Source: Peptoniphilus sp. (lineage in GTDB: Bacteria; Bacillota; Clostridia; Tissierellales; Peptoniphilaceae). Taken from it: a stretch of DNA of 53,440 nucleotides. The stretch is from assembly GCF_022767005.1 (NCBI RefSeq), contig NZ_JALEOV010000076.1, positions 1 through 53,440 on the forward strand, in the 5' to 3' direction. Positions within the stretch are counted from its first letter, which is position 1. Each line of letters begins with the position of its first letter. The translations under genes were made by a program, and so were the position numbers. Positions 7,837 through 17,129 of the stretch are shown one piece after another. The notes under the pieces were generated by a model. That model searched no databases. It was not told the origin of the DNA and saw only the letters and a list, made by a program, of their open reading frames with translations.

Positions 7837-8984
7837 AATAAACTTTGAATAATTTTACTTCCTGCTATTATAGTTCCAATTGATGAACCAATATTAGCTA
7901 GTATTACAACTAATAATGCCTTTAAAAATTTATTATTAAGCCAACTTTTTATATTAAAAATATCATCAGGAATATTATTTACATCTTCCACCGTTGGCTT
8001 TTTAAGGCTTGCTTCCACAAGTCCAGCAAACCATCCACATGCTAACATTGGATTTATTGATGTAAAGGGAGCTGCCACAAAAGCTGTAATCACACTAAGT
8101 GGATGAGGAAGACAAAGAGCTGTAAAAACAGCAGCAAGTATTGAATTAAATAAAAACCATGACTTAATTTGCTCAATACCTGTATCCATATTTTGTTTAA
8201 ACCCAAATGCAATTAAAAGAACTATTAAAATTGGAATTAACCAAGGAACAACCTTCCCCATAAAAGATTTCGGAGGAATTTTATCAAGTTCATTAATATC
8301 TTGTTTTTTAAAAACTTCTTCTTCAACACCAAGTGTATGTGCAGCACCAAGTATTGCAATAACTTTTTTACCAGGTGCATTTTTAATATTATATGCTAAA
8401 TACTTATCTCTTTCATGTAAAAGAGTTGCGGCAATTTGAGGATAATCTTTCCCCATATCTTCAATTGCAAGTTCTAAATTATCCCTTTCTATTAACCTTT
8501 GCAAATCCTCTTCGGACACATCTTCATCTTCATCCATTGCCATTAAAGAGAAAAATAATTTAATTTTTTCAAAAAATCCCATTTTTCTCCAAATACGCAT
8601 AAAAGTAGTTTGAATACTTCTATCTGCTAAAACTAAATTAATGCCAAGCTCTTCTGAAGCTTTCATTCCTTCAATCATTTCTTGACCTGGTTTTGTTTTT
8701 AGCTTTTTTGCAATATTTTTTTGGTATGATGAAAGGATTAAATTAGCAATTAAGAGTGTAACCTTCTTTTGTTTAATTATATCTATAATATTTGTATTTT
8801 TCCAAGCATCAGGATCCTTTAAATTTTTATACCTTTGCTCATCCAATTCAATGCATATTGAATCTGGTTTTTCTTCTTTAATAGTTTCTCTAACTAATTC
8901 AGCACTTTCTTGAGATACGTGAGCTGTTGGTATTAAAATTATCTCTTTACCATTGTAATCTATTCTAATTAATTTATCCTTCAT
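7833..8984 (-). CDS. TraB/PrgY-family membrane protein
   Basis: 383 residues. The N-terminal domain (about 1-225) has TraB-family motifs: LIPTAHVSQESAELV near the start, SICIELDEQRYKNL, and AILGAAHTLGVEEE near 215. The C-terminal third has about four hydrophobic segments, including VVPWLIPILIVLLIAFGF. The family is named for enterococcal proteins that shut down peptide pheromone activity; in most bacteria the function is unknown, and a protease-like fold has been proposed. ATG with AGGAG upstream. Last gene after aspS. Confidence 0.85.
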   Translation of the reverse strand: MKDKLIRIDYNGKEIILIPTAHVSQESAELVRETIKEEKPDSICIELDEQRYKNLKDPDAWKNTNIIDIIKQKKVTLLIANLILSSYQKNIAKKLKTKPGQEMIEGMKASEELGINLVLADRSIQTTFMRIWRKMGFFEKIKLFFSLMAMDEDEDVSEEDLQRLIERDNLELAIEDMGKDYPQIAATLLHERDKYLAYNIKNAPGKKVIAILGAAHTLGVEEEVFKKQDINELDKIPPKSFMGKVVPWLIPILIVLLIAFGFKQNMDTGIEQIKSWFLFNSILAAVFTALCLPHPLSVITAFVAAPFTSINPMLACGWFAGLVEASLKKPTVEDVNNIPDDIFNIKSWLNNKFLKALLVVILANIGSSIGTIIAGSKIIQSLF

Positions 8985-9004
8985 TTTTCTCCTAAACTTA
9001 AGAG

Positions 9005-9979
9005 TTATTCTCTTTCTTCTGTCAAAGTATAAGTTTCGCCATTTACTCTATTATAATAAGTAATAGTGAGTTTTTTGTCTTCACTTTTTTCACTCATAAT
9101 AGTTTTATCAAAAACTTTTAAATTTCTAATTCCATTTTCTGTAACAATTTTAAAGTTATCTAGATAATTCACAGATGAATTTAAAATATCTATGCAAAAA
9201 GCGTTTAATAATTTAAAATTATTTTCTTGTTCATCTTTTTCGTTATTGATTGCATTTATACCTATATTCTTTTCAGTACTCAATATTTTTATATTTTCAT
9301 TTTCGCCAAAAATATTTTCATAAATAGAAAAAAATTCTTCTTCCTCTTTTAATATATTTTCTTTTTCTTCGTTTAATTGCGAAAATTTTGAGCTGTCATT
9401 TAATAAAATAGATTTTAGCATATAATTGTTTCCATTTTTTAAATAATCGATAATGCCTAAATTTTCATAAGCTTTAAGATTGTGTTTTGCTATACTTCTA
9501 TTTAAATCATAATTATAATATGAATTTAAAATAAACTGAATCATGAGTAAGTTAGATTTAATATCATCTTCTGTTATATTATCTTTAATAAAATTTCCCT
9601 TTAAGGACTTATAATCATAAAGTTTTTTGTTTTCAATATTATAAAACTCATTAAAATTATTTTTGCGAAAAGAAATCATTGAATCTAATATTTCTTTATT
9701 CATATTATCAATTTCTAAAGTTTTATTTTTTATAATGTCAAATTTATTTATTTCATTATTTATAACTTCAAGTTTTGATTTCTTGTTATTACTCTCTTGA
9801 CTTAAGTCCTTGAACTTTTCTTCCGCTTTAGCTTTTTTATCCAACAACAAAGAATTTGTTCTTGAAAGATTAAAGTATGATGACCCAGTAGCTTTTAAAT
9901 TTGAAAATCCCAAAAAAGATAAAATTATAGAAAAAATGATGAAAATGACTGATAACACAATATTTTTACTTTTGTTCAT
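9005..9979 (-). CDS. Unknown membrane-anchored coiled-coil protein A
   Basis: Not recognised. About 324 residues from the ATG at 9977-9979, which has AGAGTGAT upstream; an in-frame GTG lies three codons earlier. One N-terminal transmembrane helix (about 6-26) is followed by a lysine/glutamate-rich predicted coiled coil (about 45-90), a long helical region and a short beta-like C-terminus (KLTITYYNRVNGETYTL). Charge at the N-terminus suggests the bulk lies outside the cell. It overlaps the 3' end of the next upstream gene by 14 bases, and that gene has the same plan, so the two may form a complex. Confidence 0.7.
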   Translation of the reverse strand: MNKSKNIVLSVIFIIFSIILSFLGFSNLKATGSSYFNLSRTNSLLLDKKAKAEEKFKDLSQESNNKKSKLEVINNEINKFDIIKNKTLEIDNMNKEILDSMISFRKNNFNEFYNIENKKLYDYKSLKGNFIKDNITEDDIKSNLLMIQFILNSYYNYDLNRSIAKHNLKAYENLGIIDYLKNGNNYMLKSILLNDSSKFSQLNEEKENILKEEEEFFSIYENIFGENENIKILSTEKNIGINAINNEKDEQENNFKLLNAFCIDILNSSVNYLDNFKIVTENGIRNLKVFDKTIMSEKSEDKKLTITYYNRVNGETYTLTEERE

Positions 9980-10790
9980 TTTTATCACTCTTTTCTAAAG
10001 CCTTTAATATGCCAAGATTTTTATAATAATTAGAAACTTTTTCTTGAATAAATTTATTCAAATAAACTAGATTTTCAGAATTTAATTTTCCAGTCTTATA
10101 ACCCTTTCTCTCAATTTCCTTATAAATATTTAATAAATTATTCACATCTGAATAGATTTCACTAAGTGAAGATGTCTCATTATTTATGTAGAAATAAATA
10201 CTAGAACTATATATTGATGTGTAAAAAACCAGTACATTTAACTCTTTAGAATTTTTATTTAGTCCTAAAATAGTTTTAACAAAACCACTAGAATTTTCAA
10301 CTAAGTCTTTTACGTTAATCTCATTATAAATATTCTCGTGTTTGTCTAAATTTGAGTTACTAGAAAGTTCTAAAAAGTCACTTACAGATTTATCATAGCC
10401 TTCTTTTTTGTAAATATCTGAATCAAAATAATCTCTATAAGCAATAAGTCTTTCCTTTATTTCAGAAATTATTTCTTTATTTTTATTTAAATAATCTTCT
10501 TTTAATCTATTAATTTCTTCAGATTTATTTGATTCAAATTGATAGCCATATTTTTCATAAAATTCCTGTGACTTTAAATTAAATTCAATTTCTAGGGCAT
10601 CAATATTCTCACTGATGCCCTTAGATTTATTTTCAATAGAATTTATTTGCTCTTCAATTTTTTTATTCTCAGAAATTAACTCAGTAGAATATTTTTTGTT
10701 TGCAAATGAATATATTAAAAATATCAAAGATAAAATAAAAACTATAACTGAAAAAATATAAAGTATTTTATACCAGTTTTTACTAAACAT
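9966..10790 (-). CDS. Unknown membrane-anchored coiled-coil protein B
   Basis: Not recognised. 274 residues: N-terminal transmembrane helix (about 9-30), then a coiled-coil-like stretch (about 36-72) rich in Glu, Asn, Lys and Ile, and a helical remainder with no cysteine. ATG start with AGGTGA upstream. The architecture resembles the downstream partner, but I see no clear residue-by-residue match. Position between the RseC-like gene and protein A, with a 7-base gap and a 14-base overlap, implies co-transcription with aspS. Confidence 0.7.
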   Translation of the reverse strand: MFSKNWYKILYIFSVIVFILSLIFLIYSFANKKYSTELISENKKIEEQINSIENKSKGISENIDALEIEFNLKSQEFYEKYGYQFESNKSEEINRLKEDYLNKNKEIISEIKERLIAYRDYFDSDIYKKEGYDKSVSDFLELSSNSNLDKHENIYNEINVKDLVENSSGFVKTILGLNKNSKELNVLVFYTSIYSSSIYFYINNETSSLSEIYSDVNNLLNIYKEIERKGYKTGKLNSENLVYLNKFIQEKVSNYYKNLGILKALEKSDKNEQK

Positions 10791-10797
10791 TTCTCAC

Positions 10798-11220
10798 CTA
10801 CATTTTTTCGAGGAAAATATCACCCTTGTTTGCTTTTTGAAATTTGTGATCTATTCCTTTTATAATTAAATAGGAAATAATAAGAGATATTATTCCCATA
10901 ATAAGTGATATTAGCTCAATATTTTTCATAAACATTTTGCTCATTAAATAATAAGAAATTGTAATTGTAGACATAAATAAAATTAAAGGAAGTCCATATA
11001 CTAAAAATTTATATGAAAGTATAGACTTATCCCTAGTTTTAATTTTTACAACATCACCAATATCAGCAGATAATGTGTTTGGAAATTCAAAAAGTTCGCT
11101 TTCTGATTCAGCACATTTTGCACTACAAGACTCACAACTTTCTCCACAAGCACTTTCCCTAGTAAATTCCACAAAAATTTTATTGTTATTCTTTGCTCTA
11201 ACAATTCCAATACTTTCCAT
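10798..11220 (-). CDS. RseC/MucC-family membrane protein
   Basis: 140 residues. The cytoplasmic N-terminus carries a Cys cluster C25-x3-C29-x2-C32-x3-C36 (ACGESCESCSAKC), typical of RseC/SoxR-reducing-system proteins, followed by a beta-like segment ending DVVKIKTRDKS and two membrane helices (about 75-95 and 101-121). In Proteobacteria members affect sigma-E or help reduce SoxR; in Firmicutes the role is unknown. No rnf or soxR gene is in the window. It lies 24 bases after aspS with a good ribosome binding site. Confidence 0.8.
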   Translation of the reverse strand: MESIGIVRAKNNNKIFVEFTRESACGESCESCSAKCAESESELFEFPNTLSADIGDVVKIKTRDKSILSYKFLVYGLPLILFMSTITISYYLMSKMFMKNIELISLIMGIISLIISYLIIKGIDHKFQKANKGDIFLEKM

Positions 11221-11244
11221 TATATCACCCTATTTTTTCTTCTT

Positions 11245-13032
11245 TTATTTTTTATTTTTTTCTTCTAATACCTTTATATGAACTTCTTCAAGTTGTTTTT
11301 CTGTAAGATATGTTGGTGCACCAGTTAATAAACAAGTTGCTGCTTGAGTTTTTGGAAAAGCTATTACGTCTCTTATGCTGTTAGCTTTTGTAAATAACAT
11401 TACAAGTCTATCCAAACCATAAGCAAGTCCTCCATGTGGTGGTGCTCCATATTTAAAAGCTTCTAATAAGAATCCAAATTTTTCATCTGCTTCTTCATCA
11501 GAAAGTCCCAAAGCTTCAAACATCTTCTTTTGAACTTCTGGATCATTTATTCTAATGCTCCCTCCTCCCATTTCATCACCATTAATTACAATATCATAGG
11601 CCTTAGCTCTTGCGTTTTCTTTGTCCGTAGTTAATTTATCAAGATCTTCGTCCATTGGACTAGTAAATGGATGGTGCATAGCAACATATCTTTGTTCTTC
11701 TTCATCATATTCAAAAAGTGGAAATTCCGTTATCCATGTTAGTTTAAAATCATTTTCGTCTATAATATCCATATCTCTAGCAATTTTATTGCGAAGATTT
11801 CCAAGTCCGCTATAAACAACTGAATTTTTATCCGCTAAAATTAAAATTAAATCACCTTTTTTGGCATCAAAAGCCTTAATAATTTCATTCATTTTATCTT
11901 CTGATAAAAATTTTGCAACTGGAGATTCAATTTCATCCTCAACTCTAATCCATGATAATCCCATTGCCTTAAAATCCTTAACAAAGGATTCTAGTTTTTT
12001 AACTTGCTTCTTTGAATAAAACTCACTTCCACCGTCAACTTTTATGCCTCTAACACTTTTTCCTCTTTCAGTGTTTCCTTCAAATACTTTAAACCCACAG
12101 TCTTTAACTATATCAGAAATGTTATGAAGTTCCATTCCAAATCTTAAGTCTGGCTTATCAACACCAAATCTATCCATAGCTTCAGAATATTTCATTCTCT
12201 TTAATGGAAGTTCAATGTCCTTATTTAAAATTTCTTTAAATAATCTTTGTAAAAATTTTTCGTTAATTTCCATTACGTCTTCTTCAGTCACAAAGCTAAG
12301 CTCCATATCAATTTGAGTAAATTCAGGTTGTCTATTTGCTCTTAAATCTTCATCTCTAAAACACTTTGTAATTTGAATATATCTATCAAATCCTGCAACC
12401 ATTAAAAGTTGTTTCATAAGTTGTGGAGATTGAGGAAGTGCATAAAATTTGCCTGGATTGACTCTACTTGGCACTAAATAGTCCCTTGCTCCTTCAGGCG
12501 TAGGTTTAGTTAACATTGGAGTTTCGATTTCAATAAATCCATTCTCATAAAAAAAGTCACGAGTTACCTTATAAATTTTTGATCGAATCATTAGATTTTT
12601 TTGCATACTTGGTTTTCTTAAATCTAAAGTTCTATACTTTAATCTCATGTTTTCAGATACATTGTCGTTGTCCTTAACATAGATTGGCGGAACTTCAGAC
12701 TCACTTAGAATTTTAAGTTCACTTGCAAGAACTTCAACTCTTCCTGTTTCAAGTTCTTCATTTATTGAAGATCTCATTCTAACTTTACCCTTAATAGCAA
12801 TTACAAACTCACCGCGAAGATGAGATGCCTTTTCTAAAAGATCATCACCAGATGTGTCATCAAATACTATTTGAGCAATTCCACTTCTATCTCTAAGGTC
12901 TACAAAAATAATTGAGCCAAGGGATCTTTGTTTTGCAACCCAACCCATTAATGTGACTTCATTTGAAATCATTTTTTCTGAAATCTCATTACAATAATTA
13001 CTTCTTTTGAGATTTCCCATTTTTTCAGCCAT
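11245..13032 (-). CDS. aspS: Aspartyl-tRNA synthetase
   Basis: 595 residues, bacterial-type AspRS with the GAD insertion. The N-terminal OB fold holds GWVAKQRSLGSIIFVDLRDR. Class II motif 2 region is TKCFRDEDLRANRQPEFTQ and motif 3 is GGLAYGLDRLVMLF near the C-terminus. It charges tRNA-Asp; whether it is discriminating or also acts on tRNA-Asn cannot be settled here, and no gatCAB genes are in view. AGGAGG precedes the ATG. It heads the aspS-traB unit from a strong promoter and a leader with a terminator-like hairpin. Confidence 0.97.
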   Translation of the reverse strand: MAEKMGNLKRSNYCNEISEKMISNEVTLMGWVAKQRSLGSIIFVDLRDRSGIAQIVFDDTSGDDLLEKASHLRGEFVIAIKGKVRMRSSINEELETGRVEVLASELKILSESEVPPIYVKDNDNVSENMRLKYRTLDLRKPSMQKNLMIRSKIYKVTRDFFYENGFIEIETPMLTKPTPEGARDYLVPSRVNPGKFYALPQSPQLMKQLLMVAGFDRYIQITKCFRDEDLRANRQPEFTQIDMELSFVTEEDVMEINEKFLQRLFKEILNKDIELPLKRMKYSEAMDRFGVDKPDLRFGMELHNISDIVKDCGFKVFEGNTERGKSVRGIKVDGGSEFYSKKQVKKLESFVKDFKAMGLSWIRVEDEIESPVAKFLSEDKMNEIIKAFDAKKGDLILILADKNSVVYSGLGNLRNKIARDMDIIDENDFKLTWITEFPLFEYDEEEQRYVAMHHPFTSPMDEDLDKLTTDKENARAKAYDIVINGDEMGGGSIRINDPEVQKKMFEALGLSDEEADEKFGFLLEAFKYGAPPHGGLAYGLDRLVMLFTKANSIRDVIAFPKTQAATCLLTGAPTYLTEKQLEEVHIKVLEEKNKK

Positions 13033-13052
13033 ATTTCCTCCTAAAAATTAAA

Positions 13053-13076
13053 CTCCAAGCCTCAAATGGTTTGGAG
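13053..13076 (-). promoter_or_regulatory. Terminator-like hairpin in the aspS leader
   Basis: On the minus strand a 9-bp stem (CTCCAAACC / GGCTTGGAG, one G-T pair) with a 6-base loop is followed by TTTAATTTTT and then directly by the aspS AGGAGG. A weaker hairpin (TCGCTAA / TTAACGA, one mismatch) lies just upstream in the same roughly 110-base leader. No T-box consensus (TGGNACCGCG) is present. It may attenuate aspS or simply end read-through from murE. Confidence 0.5.
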
Positions 13077-13146
13077 CTTATTCGTTAACACTATAAAACG
13101 ATTAGCGATCTATTTAATTAAATGTTTCTCATAATTTTCTAATTTA

Positions 13147-13175
13147 ATTATAAAACAAGGTCTTTGAAAATTCAA
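13147..13175 (-). promoter_or_regulatory. Promoter of aspS
   Basis: Minus strand TTGAAT (13170-13175), 17-base spacer, TATAAT (13147-13152). The -35 begins two bases after the murE-like stop codon. It gives a leader of about 108 bases before the aspS ATG. Confidence 0.7.
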
Positions 13176-13177
13176 CT

Positions 13178-14713
13178 TTAACAGATTCTGTTATCTATTC
13201 TATTAGAGAATCCCTCAATATCTCTAACTTTATTCTCACATAATAGTTTTTCTTTTACAAACCTTGCTCCTTTATCCATTCCTTGACAGCCTGCAAGTAA
13301 AAGTACATCTCCACTTTTTAATAAATCTATTGAATTATTTATACCTTCTTCTAGAGTTTCATAAATTTTACAATCAATATTATTTTCTTTTAAAATTGAC
13401 TTAAAAATATTTAATTCGTCTTCTGTAACTTTATCTTTTTTCTTTACAGTATCTCTAGATAAAGTTGCAGATAAATTTTTTGGCTTTAAAATTTTAATCC
13501 ACTTAACTAATCTTTCTGTAATTTCTCTATTAACTTCTACTCCTCTATTTCCCCTTATTGCATATAATATGTTTAAATCATTGTATTTCATCATTTCAAG
13601 GGTTTCCATAGTAGCGTCAATGTTTTTTTCATTTGCAAAATGATCGTCTAAAATCTTAAAATCTTCATCGAAAATCAACTCAAATCTTCTTTCTACGCCC
13701 TTAAAATTTTTAAGAGCCTCTTTAATTACATTACTATCAATTTTTAGACATAATGCTACAATAATAGCAACTACAGAGTTCATTACTGAAGAATATCCAA
13801 CAGAACCGAGTTCAATAGAAATGCTAGATTTTTTTATTGTAAAATCTTTTAATTCTACATCCCTATTAATATTAAAAGTATATTTTCCCTTTCCTGTAGA
13901 TAAATCTAAATCAGAAATTCCAAAATCAGCATTCTCATTTTCCAAAGAAAAGGATAGTACTTTTGCTTTCGTTTTATCTTTTAAAGAATAGATCATTTCA
14001 TCATCTGCATTTAAAATTGCAATAGCATCCTTCTTTGCATATCTAATGAGTCTTGATTTATAATGAAAATATTTTTCAAAACTTCCATGTTGATCTATGT
14101 GTTCTCTTCCAAGATTGTTAAAAGTAACAATATCAAAATCAATATTTTTATCTCTAAAAAGTTCTTGTGCTGACGATGAAACTTCCATTGTAACATCTGT
14201 AATGTTTTTATCTAGCATATCTCTTAAATAAGATTGAAGAATTAGGGATTCTGGTGTAGTAAGAACTGAAGGAATTTTTACATCTGCATATCTTGTTAAA
14301 ACTGTTCCTATAATTGCAGTATTTCTTTTATCTTCTTTTAAGATAGAATCAACCATAAAAGCCGTAGTTGTCTTGCCGTTTGTTGCTGTAATTCCAATCA
14401 CTTTAATTTTTTTTGATGGATTTTCATAAAAATTTGTTGCCATGTCTGCCAATGCAATTCTAGAATTTTGGACCCTTATTTGATTTATATCAACATCAAC
14501 AAAGTCTTCCACTACGGCAATTTCTGCACCTAGCTCCTTTGCTTTTTTAATAAATTTGTGTCCATCTGTTATATATCCCTTTATTGCAACAAAAATAGCA
14601 CCTTCTACTACATCATCCGTATGAAAGGCTATTCTCTTTACTTCTTTATTTTCATCTATTTTAAAATTTGCATCAACAATATTTATATTTTTAAAAATTT
14701 TGCTTAATTTCAA
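13178..14713 (-). CDS. Divergent MurE-like Mur ligase
   Basis: 511 residues. The three Mur ligase domains are present: N-terminal substrate domain, ATP site GITATNGKTTT (107-117), MEVSSSAQEL and NNLGREHIDQHGSFEKY with the nearby lysine that is carbamylated in the family. The C-terminal signatures of MurE are altered. The DYAHTP element reads DDHFANE, the GGDRD(K)xKRP element reads IRGNRGVEVNRE, and the DNPR or other amino-acid-selecting motif is replaced near LSRDTVKKKD. So adding L-Lys or meso-Dap to UDP-MurNAc-dipeptide is not assured; it may be a MurE variant or paralogue. TTG start with AAGGAG upstream; 3 bases after hemZ. Confidence 0.75.
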   Translation of the reverse strand: MKLSKIFKNINIVDANFKIDENKEVKRIAFHTDDVVEGAIFVAIKGYITDGHKFIKKAKELGAEIAVVEDFVDVDINQIRVQNSRIALADMATNFYENPSKKIKVIGITATNGKTTTAFMVDSILKEDKRNTAIIGTVLTRYADVKIPSVLTTPESLILQSYLRDMLDKNITDVTMEVSSSAQELFRDKNIDFDIVTFNNLGREHIDQHGSFEKYFHYKSRLIRYAKKDAIAILNADDEMIYSLKDKTKAKVLSFSLENENADFGISDLDLSTGKGKYTFNINRDVELKDFTIKKSSISIELGSVGYSSVMNSVVAIIVALCLKIDSNVIKEALKNFKGVERRFELIFDEDFKILDDHFANEKNIDATMETLEMMKYNDLNILYAIRGNRGVEVNREITERLVKWIKILKPKNLSATLSRDTVKKKDKVTEDELNIFKSILKENNIDCKIYETLEEGINNSIDLLKSGDVLLLAGCQGMDKGARFVKEKLLCENKVRDIEGFSNRIDNRIC

Positions 14714-14716
14714 AAT

Positions 14717-16045
14717 TTATCTCCTTGTTAAATATTCTTCAAGATTTTTAGAGTTTAGATTTCTGTTAAATTTTCCCTTTGAATCTAAAATTTTTGTGCT
14801 GGCTCCAAGTCCAAAACCGATTATATTTTCAAGCTCCTCCATCATTACAATATTGTAAATTGAGGAATAACCTTTTTTTGCATATCCAACATTTTCTGAA
14901 CTGATAACGGATTTTTTCTGCCTATATAGATAATAAGGCTCATAACCTGAATTTAACATAAGAGTTTTAGATTTTTCCAAGAGATCGCTGTAATCTTCTC
15001 TATTAATATAACTATTTTCAAAAAGTTTTGAACCGTTTTTTAGTGCCAAAGTGTGCAGTGTAATATTTTCTGGAGAAAATTCTATTGCTTTTTTTATAGA
15101 ATTTAATATACTTTCTTTACTTTCACCAGGTAATCCCATAATTAAATCCATATTTATAACATCAAAACCAATTTTCTTAGCCTTATCAAACCAATACCTA
15201 ATATTTTCATTTGAAGTTCTATTCAATTTACTTATTACATTTTCGTTAAAAGTTTGTGGATTTAAAGAAATTCGATTAACTCCATTATTCTTTAACATCT
15301 CTAAAATTTCAACATTAAGGCTGTCAATTCTTCCACACTCAACTGTAAATTCCTTTGTATTTTTAAATTTTTTTAAAATAGCATCAATAATTTTCTCTAG
15401 ATTATTAAGTCCAATTGACGTTGGGGTCCCTCCTCCAATATAAATTGAATTTGGATAATTTAAAAAATTTAATTCGTAGTTTTTTATATCTTCAATTAAG
15501 TTTTTTGTGTATAAATTCATCTTTTCCTTGTTCTCAATAGTTGTGTCAAAGGAACAATAAAGACATCTGCTTGGACAAAAAGGTATGTGAACATAGACAT
15601 TATAATTTTTTATACTTGAATTATTTCTGATTTTTCCTTGATTCTTATATACTCTATATAAAAAATTTGTATCTTCTATACTTATTCTATATTTATCAAA
15701 TAAAATTTTTTTTGAATTTTCATATGAATTACTTTCAAATACTTTTGAAATAAGCTTTAATGGTCTTACACCAGTTAAAATTCCAAAGCTACTATCAAAA
15801 TCTTTATAATTTGAGAATAAATCAAATAAAAATCTCTTTATAATAAAGTGTGGATTTTCCTTTTTTATTATTAATTCTTCACTTTTTTTAATTCCACTTC
15901 CAAGAATTTCAATATTAATAATCTTGCCTTCGACTTTTATTTTTAAATCAATATCTAGTTCTTTATAATCCTTTGGAAGTTTCATCCTAAAAAATTCAAA
16001 AATCGACTTTTTTAGACCTTCGTTTTCATTTTCAATTGTAATCAT
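14717..16045 (-). CDS. hemZ: HemZ/HemW-type radical SAM protein
   Basis: 442 residues. The radical SAM centre is HIPFCPSRCLYCSF (CxxxCxxC, about 153-166), followed by YIGGGTPTSI, the HemN-family glycine-rich strand, and later RISLNPQTFN and DLIMGLPGES. An extra N-terminal domain of about 145 residues before the radical SAM core fits clostridial HemZ better than HemW. HemN-like members decarboxylate coproporphyrinogen III or insert haem; no other haem genes are visible, so the true substrate is open. It overlaps the downstream hydrolase's neighbour frame by 4 bases (16042-16045), in the rel-dtd-hydrolase-hemZ order common in clostridia. Confidence 0.85.
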   Translation of the reverse strand: MITIENENEGLKKSIFEFFRMKLPKDYKELDIDLKIKVEGKIINIEILGSGIKKSEELIIKKENPHFIIKRFLFDLFSNYKDFDSSFGILTGVRPLKLISKVFESNSYENSKKILFDKYRISIEDTNFLYRVYKNQGKIRNNSSIKNYNVYVHIPFCPSRCLYCSFDTTIENKEKMNLYTKNLIEDIKNYELNFLNYPNSIYIGGGTPTSIGLNNLEKIIDAILKKFKNTKEFTVECGRIDSLNVEILEMLKNNGVNRISLNPQTFNENVISKLNRTSNENIRYWFDKAKKIGFDVINMDLIMGLPGESKESILNSIKKAIEFSPENITLHTLALKNGSKLFENSYINREDYSDLLEKSKTLMLNSGYEPYYLYRQKKSVISSENVGYAKKGYSSIYNIVMMEELENIIGFGLGASTKILDSKGKFNRNLNSKNLEEYLTRR

Positions 16046-16668
16046 AAACTTCTCAAATAAGGATTGGATGCTTTTTCATAACCCATTTGTGATTCTGGAC
16101 CATGACCTGATAATACATAAATTTCATCATCAAGTTCCCTTAGTTTTTTTAAAGATTCAATCATAAGTGAATTGTCAGATTCAGGAAAATCTGTCCTTCC
16201 AATGGATCCGTTAAATAACGTATCCCCTGCAAACAAATAATTTTTAAAAAGATAGCATACTGAACCAATTGTATGTCCAGGAGTTGCAATAACTTTTATT
16301 GTATCATCAGAAAAAGGAATTTCGTCCCCATCTTCTACAAATACATCTACATCTGAAGCCTCAATTTGAAGTCCAAAGGCTGATTCTCGCACTTCTCTTG
16401 GATTTTCTAAAAAGTTTTTGTCATTTTTATTTAAATATACTGGTGCATTAAATTTTTTCACCAATTGAGCCACTGCCCCTACATGGTCAAAGTGACCATG
16501 AGTAAGCAATATATATTTTATTTTCAAATCATTTTTTTCAATTGCCTCAATGATATTTTCGCTTGATCCGCCGGGATCAACTACAAATGCGCTTTTATTT
16601 TCGTCAAAAAGAATAAAACAATTTTCCTGCAATTCTCCGACAACTAATTTAATAATTTTATATTCCAT
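16042..16668 (-). CDS. Metallo-beta-lactamase-fold hydrolase (glyoxalase II-like)
   Basis: 208 residues. The metal-binding motif is THGHFDHVG (HxHxDH), with further ligands in TPGHTIGSVCY, FAGDTLFNGSIGRTDF and LSGHGPES. The size and motif spacing match small glyoxalase II-like thioesterases of the YcbL/YqgX type. The substrate is unknown. It lies between dtd and hemZ with an ATG preceded by AGGTGA. Confidence 0.9.
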   Translation of the reverse strand: MEYKIIKLVVGELQENCFILFDENKSAFVVDPGGSSENIIEAIEKNDLKIKYILLTHGHFDHVGAVAQLVKKFNAPVYLNKNDKNFLENPREVRESAFGLQIEASDVDVFVEDGDEIPFSDDTIKVIATPGHTIGSVCYLFKNYLFAGDTLFNGSIGRTDFPESDNSLMIESLKKLRELDDEIYVLSGHGPESQMGYEKASNPYLRSL

Positions 16669-16675
16669 AATTCAC

Positions 16676-17125
16676 CTAAAATTCCTTACTAGAATCCAAT
16701 AAAATTGTAACAGGACCATCGTTAATAAGTTCTACGTCCATATTTGCACCATATTCTCCATGAGAAACTTTTACATTCAACTTTTTAAGTTCATCAATAA
16801 ACTTTTTGTACAAAACAATTCCATCATCAAATTTAGCAGAACGAACATAACTAGGTCTGTTCCCCTTTCTAACGTCTCCATATAAAGTAAATTGACTAAC
16901 TACAAGAATTTCTAATCCATAGTCAAGTAAAGATTTATTCATCACACCATCTTCATCATCAAAAACTCTAAGCTTAATCACCTTTTTTAAAATATAGTCT
17001 AGATCTTTTTCGTCATCATTGACTTCTACTCCAAGGAGCACCATTAGCCCCTTATCTATCTTTGAAATAATTTCTCCATCAACAGATACGCTAGAACTCT
17101 TTACTCTTTGAACTACTGCTCGCAT
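16676..17125 (-). CDS. dtd: D-aminoacyl-tRNA deacylase
   Basis: 149 residues, exact family length. It removes D-amino acids (and glycine) wrongly attached to tRNA. The N-terminus MRAVVQRVKSSSVSVDGE, the SQFTLYGD motif (about 79-86) and NDGPVTILLDSS near the C-terminus with the Gly-Pro selectivity pair are all present. It lies 4 bases after rel, a conserved pairing in Firmicutes. Confidence 0.97.
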   Translation of the reverse strand: MRAVVQRVKSSSVSVDGEIISKIDKGLMVLLGVEVNDDEKDLDYILKKVIKLRVFDDEDGVMNKSLLDYGLEILVVSQFTLYGDVRKGNRPSYVRSAKFDDGIVLYKKFIDELKKLNVKVSHGEYGANMDVELINDGPVTILLDSSKEF

Positions 17126-17129
17126 TTAA

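Noticed and set aside
13033..13177. T-box riboswitch upstream of aspS
   Set aside because: No TGGNACCGCG core and the leader is too short for a standard T-box; only hairpins are seen.
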